A stretch of 64,000 nt of DNA from an uncultured Eisenbergiella sp. Its GTDB lineage: Bacteria > Bacillota > Clostridia > Lachnospirales > Lachnospiraceae. The notes below the pieces were generated by a model that saw only the letters and a program-made list of their open reading frames with translations, was not told the origin of the DNA and did not search any database. The position numbers and the translations under genes were made by a program. This document shows positions 15,915-26,653 of this stretch, one piece after another (the stretch's first letter is position 1; each line of letters starts with the position of its first letter). The DNA lies in the NCBI GenBank assembly GCA_947598825.1, contig CANQFM010000005.1:1-64000 (forward strand). The letters are read 5' to 3'.

Positions 15915-16995
15915 CCTGACAAGGGATTATCGCAGGTATCGGGAGGAATATCAACAGGCAATAGAACTGGTCTGCAAGGAGAGCGCCTTCTCCGGAGGGA
16001 AATATGCGGATCAGTTTGACCGGGAGTTTGCGGCATTTTGCGGTGTGCCCTATGCCACCGGGGTGAATAACGGAACGACAGCGCTGCATTGCGCCATGAT
16101 GGCATTGGGGATCAAAGCGGGGGACGAGGTGATCGTACCGGCCAACACTTATATCGCTACCGCCTGGGCCGTTACCTATACCGGGGCGGTACCGGTCTTC
16201 GTGGACTGTACGGCCGATACATGGGAGATCGATCCGGAAAGGATAGAAGAAAAGATCACATCGCGGACGAAAGCCATTATAGGCGTGCATCTGTACGGAC
16301 AGCCCTTTGCCTTCGGGCAGGTGGAAAAAATTGCCAAAGAGCATGGTTTATACGTCGTAGAGGACTGCGCCCAGGCCCACGGCGCGAAGTATGAGGGAAG
16401 GATGGCCGGCAGCCTGGGGGAACTGGGGTGTTTTAGCTTTTATCCCGGGAAAAACCTGTACGCCTTTGGGGAAGGCGGAAGCGTGACCTGTTATAAAAAA
16501 GAGTATTATGATGCGATCAATGTGATCAAGAACCAGGGCTGCCGCGTGCAGTATCAGCATGAGAGGATCGGATATAATTACCGGCTGGAGGGCCTGCAGG
16601 GGGCGGTACTCAGCGTGGGGCTGCGTCATTTGCCGGAGTGGACGAAACGGAGGATCGAAATTGGGGAAACCTATCTTCGGGAGATCCGCAATCCCCGGTT
16701 TACCATGCAGGCGCATCCGGAGAATACGGAGCCGGTCTATCATCTTTTTGAAGTTATGGTGGAGGATCCGGCAGCCTTTTTACAATACATGGCGCGTCAG
16801 GGAATCGAATGCCATCGCCATTATCCGGTGCCCTGTCATCTGCAGAAGGCCTATGCCTCTTTGGGGTATCGGGAAGGAGACTGCCCCAACGCAGAGTTTT
16901 TGGCGAAACATTGCGCAACGCTGCCCCTGTTTCCTGAGATGACTCAGGAAGAGGTCGGCAGGGTGATAGAAGCCTGCAATCGTTATCAAGGTTAA
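15898..16995 (+). CDS. DegT/DnrJ/EryC1/StrS-family sugar aminotransferase
   Basis: The 365-aa protein is a PLP-dependent nucleotide-sugar aminotransferase. The PLP lysine is Lys185 in FSFYPGKNLYAFGEGG, and other family motifs are present (NNGTTALHCAMMALGI, VIVPANTYIATAWA, VVEDCAQAHGA). It would turn a keto-sugar nucleotide into an amino sugar, such as a deoxy-amino-hexose for a surface glycan. No dedicated 4,6-dehydratase is in the window, so the keto-sugar must come from elsewhere. It overlaps the upstream GT2 gene by 17 bp and GtrA follows by 5 bp. Confidence 0.92.
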   Translation: MLKRIDLTRDYRRYREEYQQAIELVCKESAFSGGKYADQFDREFAAFCGVPYATGVNNGTTALHCAMMALGIKAGDEVIVPANTYIATAWAVTYTGAVPVFVDCTADTWEIDPERIEEKITSRTKAIIGVHLYGQPFAFGQVEKIAKEHGLYVVEDCAQAHGAKYEGRMAGSLGELGCFSFYPGKNLYAFGEGGSVTCYKKEYYDAINVIKNQGCRVQYQHERIGYNYRLEGLQGAVLSVGLRHLPEWTKRRIEIGETYLREIRNPRFTMQAHPENTEPVYHLFEVMVEDPAAFLQYMARQGIECHRHYPVPCHLQKAYASLGYREGDCPNAEFLAKHCATLPLFPEMTQEEVGRVIEACNRYQG

Positions 16996-17000
16996 GAGCG

Positions 17001-17432
17001 ATGAAAAAGATGAAAAGAGTGCTTCTGTCGGAACAGGGAAGATTCCTTCTGGTGGGGGTCATGAATACGCTGATCGGGATGTCGGCTATGTTTATCGCGT
17101 ATAATGTATTTCATCTGGGGTACTGGCTTTCCAGCGCGATGGATTACATCATAGGCAGTATTTTCAGCTATTTTGCCAACAAATATTTTACATTCCGTTC
17201 CGACAGGAAATCTGCCGCGGAAGCGGTAAGGTTCGCGTTTCATATTCTGCTCTGTTATCTTGTGTCGTATAGCGTTGCGAAACCGTTGGTGAGCGCCGCG
17301 CTTCAAAGATTGCATTTCCCGGTTTCCGTGCTGGAGCAGATCAGTATGGTGTTTGGCATGTGTATTTTTGTCGTGTTGAATTATTTCGGCCAGAAATTTT
17401 TTGTGTTCCACAGGAAAAAAACGGAAGTATAA
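17001..17432 (+). CDS. GtrA-family membrane protein
   Basis: This 143-aa protein has four predicted membrane helices (LLVGVMNTLIGMSAMFIAYN; LSSAMDYIIGSIFSYFAN; FHILLCYLVSYSVAKPLV; SMVFGMCIFVVLNYFGQKF) and the family pattern YFANKYFTF. GtrA proteins are thought to flip a polyprenyl-phosphate-linked sugar across the membrane for attachment by a GT-C enzyme, which fits the genes at 11476 and 14194. It is the last gene of the operon, 5 bp after the aminotransferase. A promoter for the next gene begins 20 bp downstream, and no clear terminator was seen. Confidence 0.9.
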   Translation: MKKMKRVLLSEQGRFLLVGVMNTLIGMSAMFIAYNVFHLGYWLSSAMDYIIGSIFSYFANKYFTFRSDRKSAAEAVRFAFHILLCYLVSYSVAKPLVSAALQRLHFPVSVLEQISMVFGMCIFVVLNYFGQKFFVFHRKKTEV

Positions 17433-17451
17433 TGCGGGTTTGCAGATTTTT

Positions 17452-17480
17452 TTGCCAGGGCCTTCAGAATATGTTATAAT
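17452..17480 (+). promoter_or_regulatory. Promoter of the sua5 gene
   Basis: TTGCCA (17452-17457), 17-bp spacer, TATAAT (17475-17480), 33 bp upstream of the ATG at 17513. Confidence 0.75.
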
Positions 17481-17512
17481 GCTGGCAGGATTTGATCGGA
17501 CAGAGGTTTTGC

Positions 17513-18574
17513 ATGGAGACGATTCTGGAAAAAATTGAGAGAGACGCTCCGGACAGGGAGAAGATTCGGCGGGCCGGAAAGATCCTGCAAAACGGAGGGC
17601 TGGTGGCATTCCCGACGGAAACTGTATACGGCCTGGGAGGGGATGCGCTCAACCCTGCTTCCAGCCGCAGGATCTACGAGGCCAAGGGGAGGCCCTCGGA
17701 CAATCCGCTCATCGTACATATCTGCCGGTGGGAGGATATTTACCGGATCGCAGATCCCGTACCGGAAGCGGCGTACAGGCTGGCGCAGGCCTTTTGGCCG
17801 GGGCCTCTGACGATGATCCTGAATAAAAGGGATGCGGTCCCTTTGGAAACTACAGGAGGACTGGATACCGTTGCGGTGCGTTTTCCCTCCGATCCCATCG
17901 CCAGAGCGCTGATCGATGCGGCGGGCGGTTTTGTAGCTGCGCCCAGCGCCAACGCGTCGGGCAGGCCAAGCCCTACCGTTGCAGAGTATGTCCGGGAGGA
18001 CCTGGACGGGCGTATCGACATGATCCTGGACGGCGGCGAAGTGGGGATCGGCCTGGAGTCCACTATTGTGGATCTGACCGGCCCGGAACCGATGATCCTG
18101 CGCCCCGGTTATGTGACAAAGGAAATGCTGGAAACGGTGCTGGGCAGCGTGGATGTGGACAAAACGATCCTGGAGAAAGACTGTAAGCTTCGGCCGAAAG
18201 CGCCGGGAATGCGCTACCGGCATTATGCGCCCAGAGGCGTGCTGACGGTCGTGGAGGGGATGCCGGAGCAGGTGGCGGCCTATATTGAAGAGAAAAGCCG
18301 GGCGGCCAGATCGCGCGGGGAAAGGGTAGGGATCATCGCTACGGATGAGTCCGAAAGCCGGTACAGGGCGCGCAGCAGCGCGGACAGCATCAAGAGCGTC
18401 GGAAGCCGGACGGATGAAGACGCGGTGGCCAGAAGCCTTTATCGGATCCTGCGGGAATTTGACGATGAAGGGATGACGGTCATTTATTCGGAAGCCTTTG
18501 CCCAGAGCGGTTTGGGACAGGCTATCATGAACCGGCTGTTAAAAGCGGCGGGGCATCGCGTAGAGAAAGTGTGA
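17513..18574 (+). CDS. sua5: L-threonylcarbamoyladenylate synthase (Sua5/YwlC type)
   Basis: The 353-aa enzyme makes threonylcarbamoyl-AMP from threonine, bicarbonate and ATP, the first step of the t6A37 tRNA modification. The N-terminal YrdC domain shows GGLVAFPTETVYGLGGDA and KGRPSDNPLIVHI, followed by APSANASGRPSPT. A C-terminal Sua5 domain begins near residue 235 (APGMRYRHYAP). This two-domain length separates it from the short TsaC form. The ORF track begins at an upstream TTG; the ATG at 17513 has AGAGG 6 nt before it. It heads a likely operon with rpiB, upp and the deaminase. Confidence 0.93.
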   Translation: METILEKIERDAPDREKIRRAGKILQNGGLVAFPTETVYGLGGDALNPASSRRIYEAKGRPSDNPLIVHICRWEDIYRIADPVPEAAYRLAQAFWPGPLTMILNKRDAVPLETTGGLDTVAVRFPSDPIARALIDAAGGFVAAPSANASGRPSPTVAEYVREDLDGRIDMILDGGEVGIGLESTIVDLTGPEPMILRPGYVTKEMLETVLGSVDVDKTILEKDCKLRPKAPGMRYRHYAPRGVLTVVEGMPEQVAAYIEEKSRAARSRGERVGIIATDESESRYRARSSADSIKSVGSRTDEDAVARSLYRILREFDDEGMTVIYSEAFAQSGLGQAIMNRLLKAAGHRVEKV

Positions 18575-18650
18575 ACGTTTTTCAAAGGGCGCTGCGACGG
18601 CGGCGCCGCAGATGGCGTCACTCATAGAGGAAAGAAAAGGGGGAATTTGT

Positions 18651-19082
18651 ATGATCGCGCTGGCAAGCGACCATGGCGGTTACGATCTGAAGCGCCAGAT
18701 CATCGCCTGGCTGGAGGAAAAGGGGATCGGCTATCAGGATTTTGGCTGCTACCAAAAAGAGTCCTGCGACTATCCTGATTTCGGAAGGGCGGCGGCAGAA
18801 GCCGTGGCCAAAGGGGAATGTGAGAAAGGCGTGGTGATCTGCACCACCGGTATCGGCATCTCCATCGTGGCCAACAAAGTGAAAGGCATCCGCTGCGCGC
18901 TGTGTGCGGATACGGTATCCGCGCGGCTGACGCGGGAACACAACGACGCCAATATGCTGGCGATGGGAGCAGGCATCGTAGGCAGCAATCTGGCTTTGGG
19001 GATTTTGGAAACCTTTCTGAACACGCCTTTTTCCGGGGAAGAAAAACATGTCAGGCGGGTCGGAAAGATCGAACAACAGTGA
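18651..19082 (+). CDS. rpiB: Ribose-5-phosphate isomerase B
   Basis: The 143-aa enzyme interconverts ribose-5-phosphate and ribulose-5-phosphate in the pentose phosphate pathway. It shows the RpiB/LacAB start MIALASDHGGYDLK, the active-site Cys region GVVICTTGIGISIVANK and the conserved AREHN-like TREHNDANML. Length is normal. The ORF track starts at an ATG 39 nt upstream; the ATG at 18651 has AAAGGGGG before it and gives the canonical N-terminus. It lies 76 bp after sua5 and 51 bp before upp, which uses the PRPP derived from this sugar phosphate. Confidence 0.94.
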   Translation: MIALASDHGGYDLKRQIIAWLEEKGIGYQDFGCYQKESCDYPDFGRAAAEAVAKGECEKGVVICTTGIGISIVANKVKGIRCALCADTVSARLTREHNDANMLAMGAGIVGSNLALGILETFLNTPFSGEEKHVRRVGKIEQQ

Positions 19083-19133
19083 AGAAAGACGACAGAATAA
19101 AATACAAGTCCGCATATGCGGCAGGAGGGGAAA

Positions 19134-19763
19134 ATGGGAAATGTTGTAATCATGGATCATCCGCTGATCCAGCATAAAATCGGCCTGATCAGGAGAAAAG
19201 AAACCGGAACCAAGGATTTCCGTCAGACGATCGGAGAGATCGCCATGCTGATCTGCTTCGAGGCGACCAGGGGACTAGAGCTTTCCGACGTCGAGATCGA
19301 GACGCCGATCTGTAAAACCACGGCCAAGGAACTGAAAGGGCGCAAGATGGCGATCGTGCCGATCCTGCGGGCGGGCCTGGGCATGGTGGACGGCGTGCTG
19401 CGGCTCATTCCCGCGGCCAAGGTCGGCCATATTGGACTGTATCGCGATCCTGCGACGTTAAAGCCTGTGGAATATTACTGCAAACTGCCGGCGGACTGCG
19501 CGGAGCGGGAAGTGTTTGTGGTCGATCCCATGCTGGCCACGGGCGGATCTTCCGTGGCGGCGATCCAGATGCTCAAAGATAAGGGGTGCAAGCGGATCCA
19601 TTTCATGTGCATTATTGCCGCGCCGGAGGGCGTAAAGGCGATGCAGGCGGCGCATCCGGATGTGGATCTGTATATCGGCGCGCTGGATGATCATCTGAAC
19701 GATCACGGATATATCGTTCCCGGCCTGGGGGATGCCGGAGACAGGATTTTCGGTACGAAGTAA
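19134..19763 (+). CDS. upp: Uracil phosphoribosyltransferase
   Basis: The 209-aa enzyme salvages uracil by joining it to PRPP to give UMP. Family landmarks are [17 protein letters not shown] at the N-terminus, [13 protein letters not shown], and the PRPP-binding loop [10 protein letters not shown], with the uracil-binding [10 protein letters not shown] at the C-terminus. Length is exactly typical. ATG 19134 follows GCAGGAGGGG; the ORF-track start is 18 nt upstream and lies in that site. It sits between rpiB and the dCMP deaminase in a nucleotide-metabolism run. Confidence 0.97.
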   Translation: MGNVVIMDHPLIQHKIGLIRRKETGTKDFRQTIGEIAMLICFEATRGLELSDVEIETPICKTTAKELKGRKMAIVPILRAGLGMVDGVLRLIPAAKVGHIGLYRDPATLKPVEYYCKLPADCAEREVFVVDPMLATGGSSVAAIQMLKDKGCKRIHFMCIIAAPEGVKAMQAAHPDVDLYIGALDDHLNDHGYIVPGLGDAGDRIFGTK

Positions 19764-19814
19764 GAAAAGCGGCGGCCGGCAGACAGGCCATTTGGGACGA
19801 AGGAGGAAGGAAAG

Positions 19815-20294
19815 ATGAAGCGTCAGGATTATATTTCCTGGGATGAGTATTTCATGGCGGTGGCCAAGCTGGCCGGGATGCGTTCCAAGGATCCCAACAC
19901 CCAGGTGGGCGCCTGCATTGTCAGCCAGGACAACAAGATCTTATCCATGGGGTATAATGGCCTGCCGATCGGCTGTTCCGATGATGAGTTTCCGTGGGAA
20001 CGGGAGGGGGAGGAACTGGAGACCAAATATCCTTATGTGACCCACAGCGAACTGAACGCCATCCTGAATTTCAGAGGAGGCAGTCTGGCAGACGCCAAGC
20101 TGTATGTGACGTTGTTTCCCTGCAACGAATGCGCGAAGGCGATCATCCAGAGCGGCATCCGGGAAGTGATCTTCGACAGCGACAAGTACGCGGACACGCC
20201 GTCCATGCGGGCGTCCAAGCGAATGTTTCGCGCGGCGGGGGTGGTTTACCGCCCCTACCAGCGCAGCGGGCGCGTGGTAAAAATGGAGTTATGA
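19815..20294 (+). CDS. comEB: Deoxycytidylate (dCMP) deaminase
   Basis: The 159-aa zinc enzyme deaminates dCMP to dUMP for thymidylate synthesis. The deaminase signatures are HSELNAI (zinc His and catalytic Glu) and PCNECAKAI (two zinc Cys), with the N-terminal SWDEYFMAVAKLAGMRSKDPN typical of ComEB. The insertion between the motifs is of normal length. The ATG has GGAGGAAGG upstream. It follows upp by 51 bp in the same direction and precedes the hydrolase by 16 bp. Confidence 0.93.
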   Translation: MKRQDYISWDEYFMAVAKLAGMRSKDPNTQVGACIVSQDNKILSMGYNGLPIGCSDDEFPWEREGEELETKYPYVTHSELNAILNFRGGSLADAKLYVTLFPCNECAKAIIQSGIREVIFDSDKYADTPSMRASKRMFRAAGVVYRPYQRSGRVVKMEL

Positions 20295-20310
20295 CGGAGG
20301 TTGGCATAGG

Positions 20311-21477
20311 ATGAAACCATTGTGGTACAGACTGGTTCTGTCCATTGTGGCGTGTTTTTTGTGTGCTGCGCTTCCTGTCCGCACGGTGCAGGCCAGCAAT
20401 GTAGACGCGCTCCGGCAGCAGATCAGCGCGGCGGAGGAACTCAAAAAATCGACAGAAAACGCCAAAGAGGCTACAGAGGAGAATATCGGAGGGCTCAACA
20501 GTGCCAAAAACTCCCTGCAGACCAAGCTGAACGGCCTGACGCAGGATCTGACCCAGATCAGCGAAAATCTGGAAGAGATCGAGAGCAATATCATTGCCAA
20601 AAACGAGGAGATCGCGGACACACAGCAGCGGCTGGAGCTGGCCAGACAGACGGAAGAGACGCAGTATGCGGATATGAAGCGAAGGCTCCGGTATCTATAT
20701 GCGGACAAGAACCAGTCTTATGTGGAAATGCTGGTCTCCGCCAAAAGCTTCGGAGATTTTTTAAACCAGAGCATTTATATTGAAAAGCTGCACGGCTATG
20801 ACAGGAAGATGTTTCTGCAGTATAAAGCGAACCGGGAAGCCATTGAGGAAATGGAGGCGCAACTGGAAGAGGAACGCGCCAACCTGGATGCACTCAAGAA
20901 GCAGGCGGAGGAGGAGAAAAGCAAGATCAGCGCCAACGTGAACAGCACCCGGAGCGGTATCGCGGGATACGCGGATCAGATCGCCGCGGCGGAAGCCCAG
21001 GCGGATCTGCTGGCCGATCAGATCAAGCAGCAGGAATCGGATATCGCCGCCCTCCAGAAACAGCTTGCCGAAGAGATCGCCAAATCCCGTCTGGCGGCGC
21101 AGTCAAAATGGCGGGATATTTCGGAAGTGACCTTTAGCGAAGAGGACCGGTATCTGCTGGCCAACCTGATCTACTGTGAGGCCGGTAACCAGCCCTACGA
21201 CGGGCAGGTGGCGGTAGGGGCCGTGGTCATCAACCGCGTTCTGAGTTCCGTTTATCCCAATACGGTTTCCGGAGTTATCTATCAGTATAAACAGTTTGCC
21301 CCCGTCCTGGACGGGCATCTGGCGCTGGCGCTGGCCAGCAACCGCGCGACGGCAGCCTGTTACCGGGCGGCGGATGAGGCCATGTCCGGATTTACCAACG
21401 TGGGCCAGTGCGTATACTTCCGCACGCCGATCCCCGGGCTCACGGGGATTCAGATCGGAGGCCACATTTTCTATTAA
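20311..21477 (+). CDS. Secreted coiled-coil cell-wall hydrolase (SleB/Hydrolase_2 domain)
   Basis: The 388-aa protein has a signal peptide ending near VRTVQA (about residue 27), a long coiled coil (about 30-255, like PcsB/CwlO-type wall hydrolases), and a C-terminal SleB-type domain beginning FSEEDRYLLANLIYCEAGNQ. The glutamate in YCEAG is the conserved catalytic residue of this lytic-transglycosylase-like domain, and VAVGAVVINRVLSSVYP follows. It should cleave peptidoglycan, with the coiled coil keeping it regulated at the membrane, as in FtsEX-controlled hydrolases. A terminator lies 37 bp downstream. Confidence 0.88.
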   Translation: MKPLWYRLVLSIVACFLCAALPVRTVQASNVDALRQQISAAEELKKSTENAKEATEENIGGLNSAKNSLQTKLNGLTQDLTQISENLEEIESNIIAKNEEIADTQQRLELARQTEETQYADMKRRLRYLYADKNQSYVEMLVSAKSFGDFLNQSIYIEKLHGYDRKMFLQYKANREAIEEMEAQLEEERANLDALKKQAEEEKSKISANVNSTRSGIAGYADQIAAAEAQADLLADQIKQQESDIAALQKQLAEEIAKSRLAAQSKWRDISEVTFSEEDRYLLANLIYCEAGNQPYDGQVAVGAVVINRVLSSVYPNTVSGVIYQYKQFAPVLDGHLALALASNRATAACYRAADEAMSGFTNVGQCVYFRTPIPGLTGIQIGGHIFY

Positions 21478-21513
21478 AGGCGTCATTGGATGTGAGGGAT
21501 ATTATAAAAAAGA

Positions 21514-21550
21514 CCGCCCTGCGGCACCAAAGAAGGTGCAGCCGTGGCGG
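21514..21550. terminator. Convergent terminator
   Basis: CCGCC...GCGGCACC and GGTGCAGCC...GGCGG form a stem between the convergent hydrolase and DUF402 genes. Flanking A/T runs on the left serve the minus strand. Confidence 0.65.
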
Positions 21551-21565
21551 CCTTAATATGTATAG

Positions 21566-22069
21566 TCATCCCCGGTCAAATTCTTCCAGCGGGGAGAGAA
21601 GGAGATCCAACTGCCCTTCATAGATCCTGGAAAGCAGGGCGTCCAGGGAACGCAGCGCCTGCTTGAGCTGGTCTGTCGTGATCAGCCCGGCATCCAGGGC
21701 AGCCGCCAGCTCGTCCAGATCCACCACCTGCACTTTGCCGTCCGGGTAAATGACGACGTCGGCCAACAGGTCCGTTACGATAAGGGAATTGGTATTTTCT
21801 TCATAACAGGAGGAAATAATATCACAATAACAGAACATGAGCGTATGATCAGCGCGGTAAAATCTGCTGATCTTATAGCCGTCTTCCAGGTAATAACAGG
21901 AAAAACCGTGATCCAGCTCCTTTTTCGGCCGGATCGTCTTCCAGGAGGTGACGATCAGACCGGTTTCCCGGCGCAGGATGGTATCCTGCAGCAGGGGAAC
22001 GCATTCCTCCGGGATCAGGCGTCTGCGGTAGAGATGAAGATCTGTCCGGTCATGCAGGCTGTTATCCAT
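21566..22069 (-). CDS. DUF402 domain-containing protein
   Basis: This 167-aa protein begins MDNSLHDRTDLHLYRRRLIP and contains the DUF402 core (DHGFSCYYLEDGYKISRFYRAD, then VTDLLADVVIYPDGKVQVVDLDEL). Related proteins (Ntdp, FomD) are metal-dependent nucleoside di/triphosphate phosphatases, and the acidic DLLADVVIYPDG stretch fits metal binding. Whether this one hydrolyses nucleotides is not known. ATG 22069 has AAAAAGGAG before it; the ORF-track start is 36 nt further out. It is divergent from the ATP-synthase operon. Confidence 0.82.
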   Translation of the reverse strand: MDNSLHDRTDLHLYRRRLIPEECVPLLQDTILRRETGLIVTSWKTIRPKKELDHGFSCYYLEDGYKISRFYRADHTLMFCYCDIISSCYEENTNSLIVTDLLADVVIYPDGKVQVVDLDELAAALDAGLITTDQLKQALRSLDALLSRIYEGQLDLLLSPLEEFDRG

Positions 22070-22228
22070 AGCGGCTCCTTTTTGAAAACAACGATGTCCC
22101 GTCAAATTGTCAGATTTTACATTAAAAAGCCAAAAGAAGTTATCTAAATTTTACCTTAGGCGGCATGGCGTGTCAATGATTACGGCGTTAAAAAATTGAA
22201 CAGATTCGAGGAAGCGCAGGAAAATGAG

Positions 22229-22257
22229 TGGACACGCATGGAAAAAACAGGTATAAT
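22229..22257 (+). promoter_or_regulatory. Promoter of the ATP synthase operon
   Basis: TGGACA (22229-22234), 17-bp spacer, TATAAT (22252-22257), 40 bp before the GTG start of atpZ. The ORF-track entry 22196-22387 overlaps it and is rejected. Confidence 0.75.
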
Positions 22258-22296
22258 CTATAAAGATATAGCGCGGAGGCGGAAAAGAGGTTTCCT

Positions 22297-22545
22297 GTGG
22301 CAAGACAGAGGTATCGCAGAACGGTTCTGCGCAGTCTGGCGCTCGTTTCGCAGTTTGGCATTACGATGCTGGTGCCGATGGCGCTGATGTTTGCGTTGGG
22401 CTGTTGGCTGGATCGGGTCTTTGACACGTCCTTCTGGACGGTGATCTTATTTTTTGTCGGCGCCCTGGCGGGTTTTGGCAGCGTATACCGCCTGGCGCGG
22501 CAGGTATATGACAGGCGGGAAGAATCTGGAAAGGAGTCCGAATGA
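22297..22545 (+). CDS. atpZ: AtpZ/AtpI-type small membrane protein of the ATP synthase operon
   Basis: The 82-aa protein uses a GTG start with AAGAGG upstream. It has two membrane helices (SQFGITMLVPMALMFALGCWL and FWTVILFFVGALAGFGSVYRL) and the G(C)WLDR pattern of AtpZ/AtpI-family proteins. These assist c-ring assembly or ion supply to the ATP synthase. It is the first gene of the operon and overlaps the next one by 4 bp. Confidence 0.82.
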   Translation: MARQRYRRTVLRSLALVSQFGITMLVPMALMFALGCWLDRVFDTSFWTVILFFVGALAGFGSVYRLARQVYDRREESGKESE

Positions 22546-22934
22546 TCTCTTTTTTCAGGAAGCTGGACGCCACGGTGAAGGAACTCTGGATCGGGATCGC
22601 GGTCTGGGGCGTTTTCGTCAGCCTGATCGCATTCTGGGTTGCGTCGGACCGGGTACGCTGCCTGGCGGGGATCTGGCTGGGCTGTTTGATGGGGGCCGCC
22701 GGAGTTTTTCATATGTGGAGTGTGCTGGACCGGGCGCTGGATCTGGGCGCCGGGGCGCAGCGGTATCTGACAATACGCAGCCTGGCCAGATACGGGATAT
22801 TTGTACTGCTCTTCATCTGTCTTGCGGTGACGGGCTGGGCCGATCCTTTCGCAGCTTTTTTTGGACTGATCGGCATGAAAGCGGCGGCCTATTTGCAGCC
22901 GGCGATTCATAAAGCGTTGGAAAAGAGGAGGTGA
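22542..22934 (+). CDS. atpI: ATP synthase subunit I (AtpI)
   Basis: The 130-aa protein has four hydrophobic segments (LWIGIAVWGVFVSLIAFWVA; CLAGIWLGCLMGAAGVF; YGIFVLLFICLAVTGWA; AAFFGLIGMKAAAYL). Position immediately before atpB and topology identify it as AtpI, a chaperone-like factor for c-ring assembly. Sequence conservation in this family is low, so the call depends mainly on context. It overlaps atpZ by 4 bp and is followed by atpB after 4 bp. Confidence 0.8.
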   Translation: MISFFRKLDATVKELWIGIAVWGVFVSLIAFWVASDRVRCLAGIWLGCLMGAAGVFHMWSVLDRALDLGAGAQRYLTIRSLARYGIFVLLFICLAVTGWADPFAAFFGLIGMKAAAYLQPAIHKALEKRR

Positions 22935-22938
22935 AGCT

Positions 22939-23655
22939 ATGGCGAATGGAATTATGCTGAGCGCTGACAATATCGACTTTATGATCCATGGGGTATTTTC
23001 CTATGATTTTTTCGGTCATAAGGTGTGGATCACAACCACTCACGTCTGCATGCTCATTGTCCTGCTCCTCATTATCGGGTTTGCCGTTGCGGCCAACCGG
23101 GCCATGAAGCGGGCCACGGAAGTGCCGGGAGCGTTTCAGAACGTCGTGGAGCTTGTGGTGGAGATGCTGGACAAAATGGTAAAAGCCGCCATGGGCAAAC
23201 ACGCGTTGAAATTTGCCAACTATATCGGATCGATCTTTATTTTTATCCTGATCTGCAATTTCTCCGGCCTGCTGGGGCTGCGGCCGCCTACCGCGGACTA
23301 CGGCGTGACCCTGCCGCTGGGGCTGATCACGTTTACGCTGATCCATTTCAATAAGTTCAAACACAAGAAAGTGAAAGGCGTGATCCGGGAGTTGTGCGAT
23401 CCCTGGCCTTTCTGGGCGCCGATCAATCTGATCTCCTATGTTGCGGTGCCCATCTCGCTTTCCCTGCGTCTGTTTGCCAATGTGCTTTCCGGCGTGGTCA
23501 TCATGGCGCTGGTATATGGGCTGATGTCCTTTCTCGCAATCGGCTGGCCCGCCGTGCTGCATGTTTATTTCGATCTGTTTTCGGGAGCGATACAGACCTA
23601 TGTTTTCTGTATGCTGACGATGACATACGTTTCCGACGCGATCGGGGACGACTAA
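22939..23655 (+). CDS. atpB: F0F1 ATP synthase subunit a
   Basis: The 238-aa membrane subunit carries the ion half-channels next to the c-ring. The essential arginine is in PISLSLRLFANVLSG. Earlier helices include IGSIFIFILICNFSGLLGL, and the C-terminal pair is typical. The start at 22939 has GAGGAGGTGAAG upstream. It is slightly shorter than E. coli AtpB but normal for Firmicutes. Confidence 0.96.
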   Translation: MANGIMLSADNIDFMIHGVFSYDFFGHKVWITTTHVCMLIVLLLIIGFAVAANRAMKRATEVPGAFQNVVELVVEMLDKMVKAAMGKHALKFANYIGSIFIFILICNFSGLLGLRPPTADYGVTLPLGLITFTLIHFNKFKHKKVKGVIRELCDPWPFWAPINLISYVAVPISLSLRLFANVLSGVVIMALVYGLMSFLAIGWPAVLHVYFDLFSGAIQTYVFCMLTMTYVSDAIGDD

Positions 23656-23700
23656 ACTATGGGGCGGCGCAGGGTGCTGCCCGTCAATTCAAACAAATAA

Positions 23701-23988
<288 letters not shown>

Positions 23989-24023
23989 GAGGAGCCTCAC
24001 AAAAAAGGAAGGAGGCATAAATC

Positions 24024-24565
24024 TTGCGTATTTTTGGAGCGGTGCTTCTGTCGGAGACGATGGAGCCCCGGCTGTTCGATCTGGACTTCCAACTGCTGTC
24101 GGACAGCATTCTGACCATCATCGCGGTCTTTGTGCTGTTTTTGGCGCTGTCCTACTTCCTGTTCAATCCGGCGCGGGAATTTCTGCGCAAACGGCAGGAA
24201 AAGATAGCGGGCGAACTGGAGGACGCGAAGACCAAAGAAGAAGAAGCCATCAAACTCAAGGAAGAATATGAAGCGAAGCTTGCCGACGTGGAAAAGGAAG
24301 CGGACAGGATCCTGGGCGAGGCCAGGAAGAAGGCGCGCGCCAACGAGGACCGTATCCTGGAAGAAGCGAAGGAAGAAGCGGCGCGGATCATTTCCAGGGC
24401 CAATGTGGAGGCCGAGCTGGAAAAGAAAAAGGCGGCCGACGAAGTGAAACGGGAGATGATCGTGATCGCTGCGGCGATGGCGGGCAGGATCGCGGGCGCT
24501 TCCATGAGCGAGGAGAAGCAGGATGCGCTTCTCGATGAAACGCTGCGTGAAATAGGAGAGAACAC

Positions 24566-24578
<13 letters not shown>
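24024..24578 (+). CDS. atpF: F0F1 ATP synthase subunit b
   Basis: The 184-aa stator subunit has one N-terminal membrane helix (ILTIIAVFVLFLALSYFLF), then a long charged helix (about 55-150) that dimerises as the peripheral stalk and ends with a delta-binding segment. The TTG at 24024 follows GGAAGGAGG with good spacing and is accepted; an ATG 36 nt later (MEPRLFDL) is the alternative. It overlaps atpH by 13 bp. Confidence 0.93.
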
Positions 24579-26637
<2,059 letters not shown>

Positions 26638-26653
26638 AAAGAGGTAAGGCAAT

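Noticed and set aside
22196-22387. 63-aa ORF before atpZ
   Set aside because: It spans the ATP-synthase promoter and overlaps atpZ in another frame.
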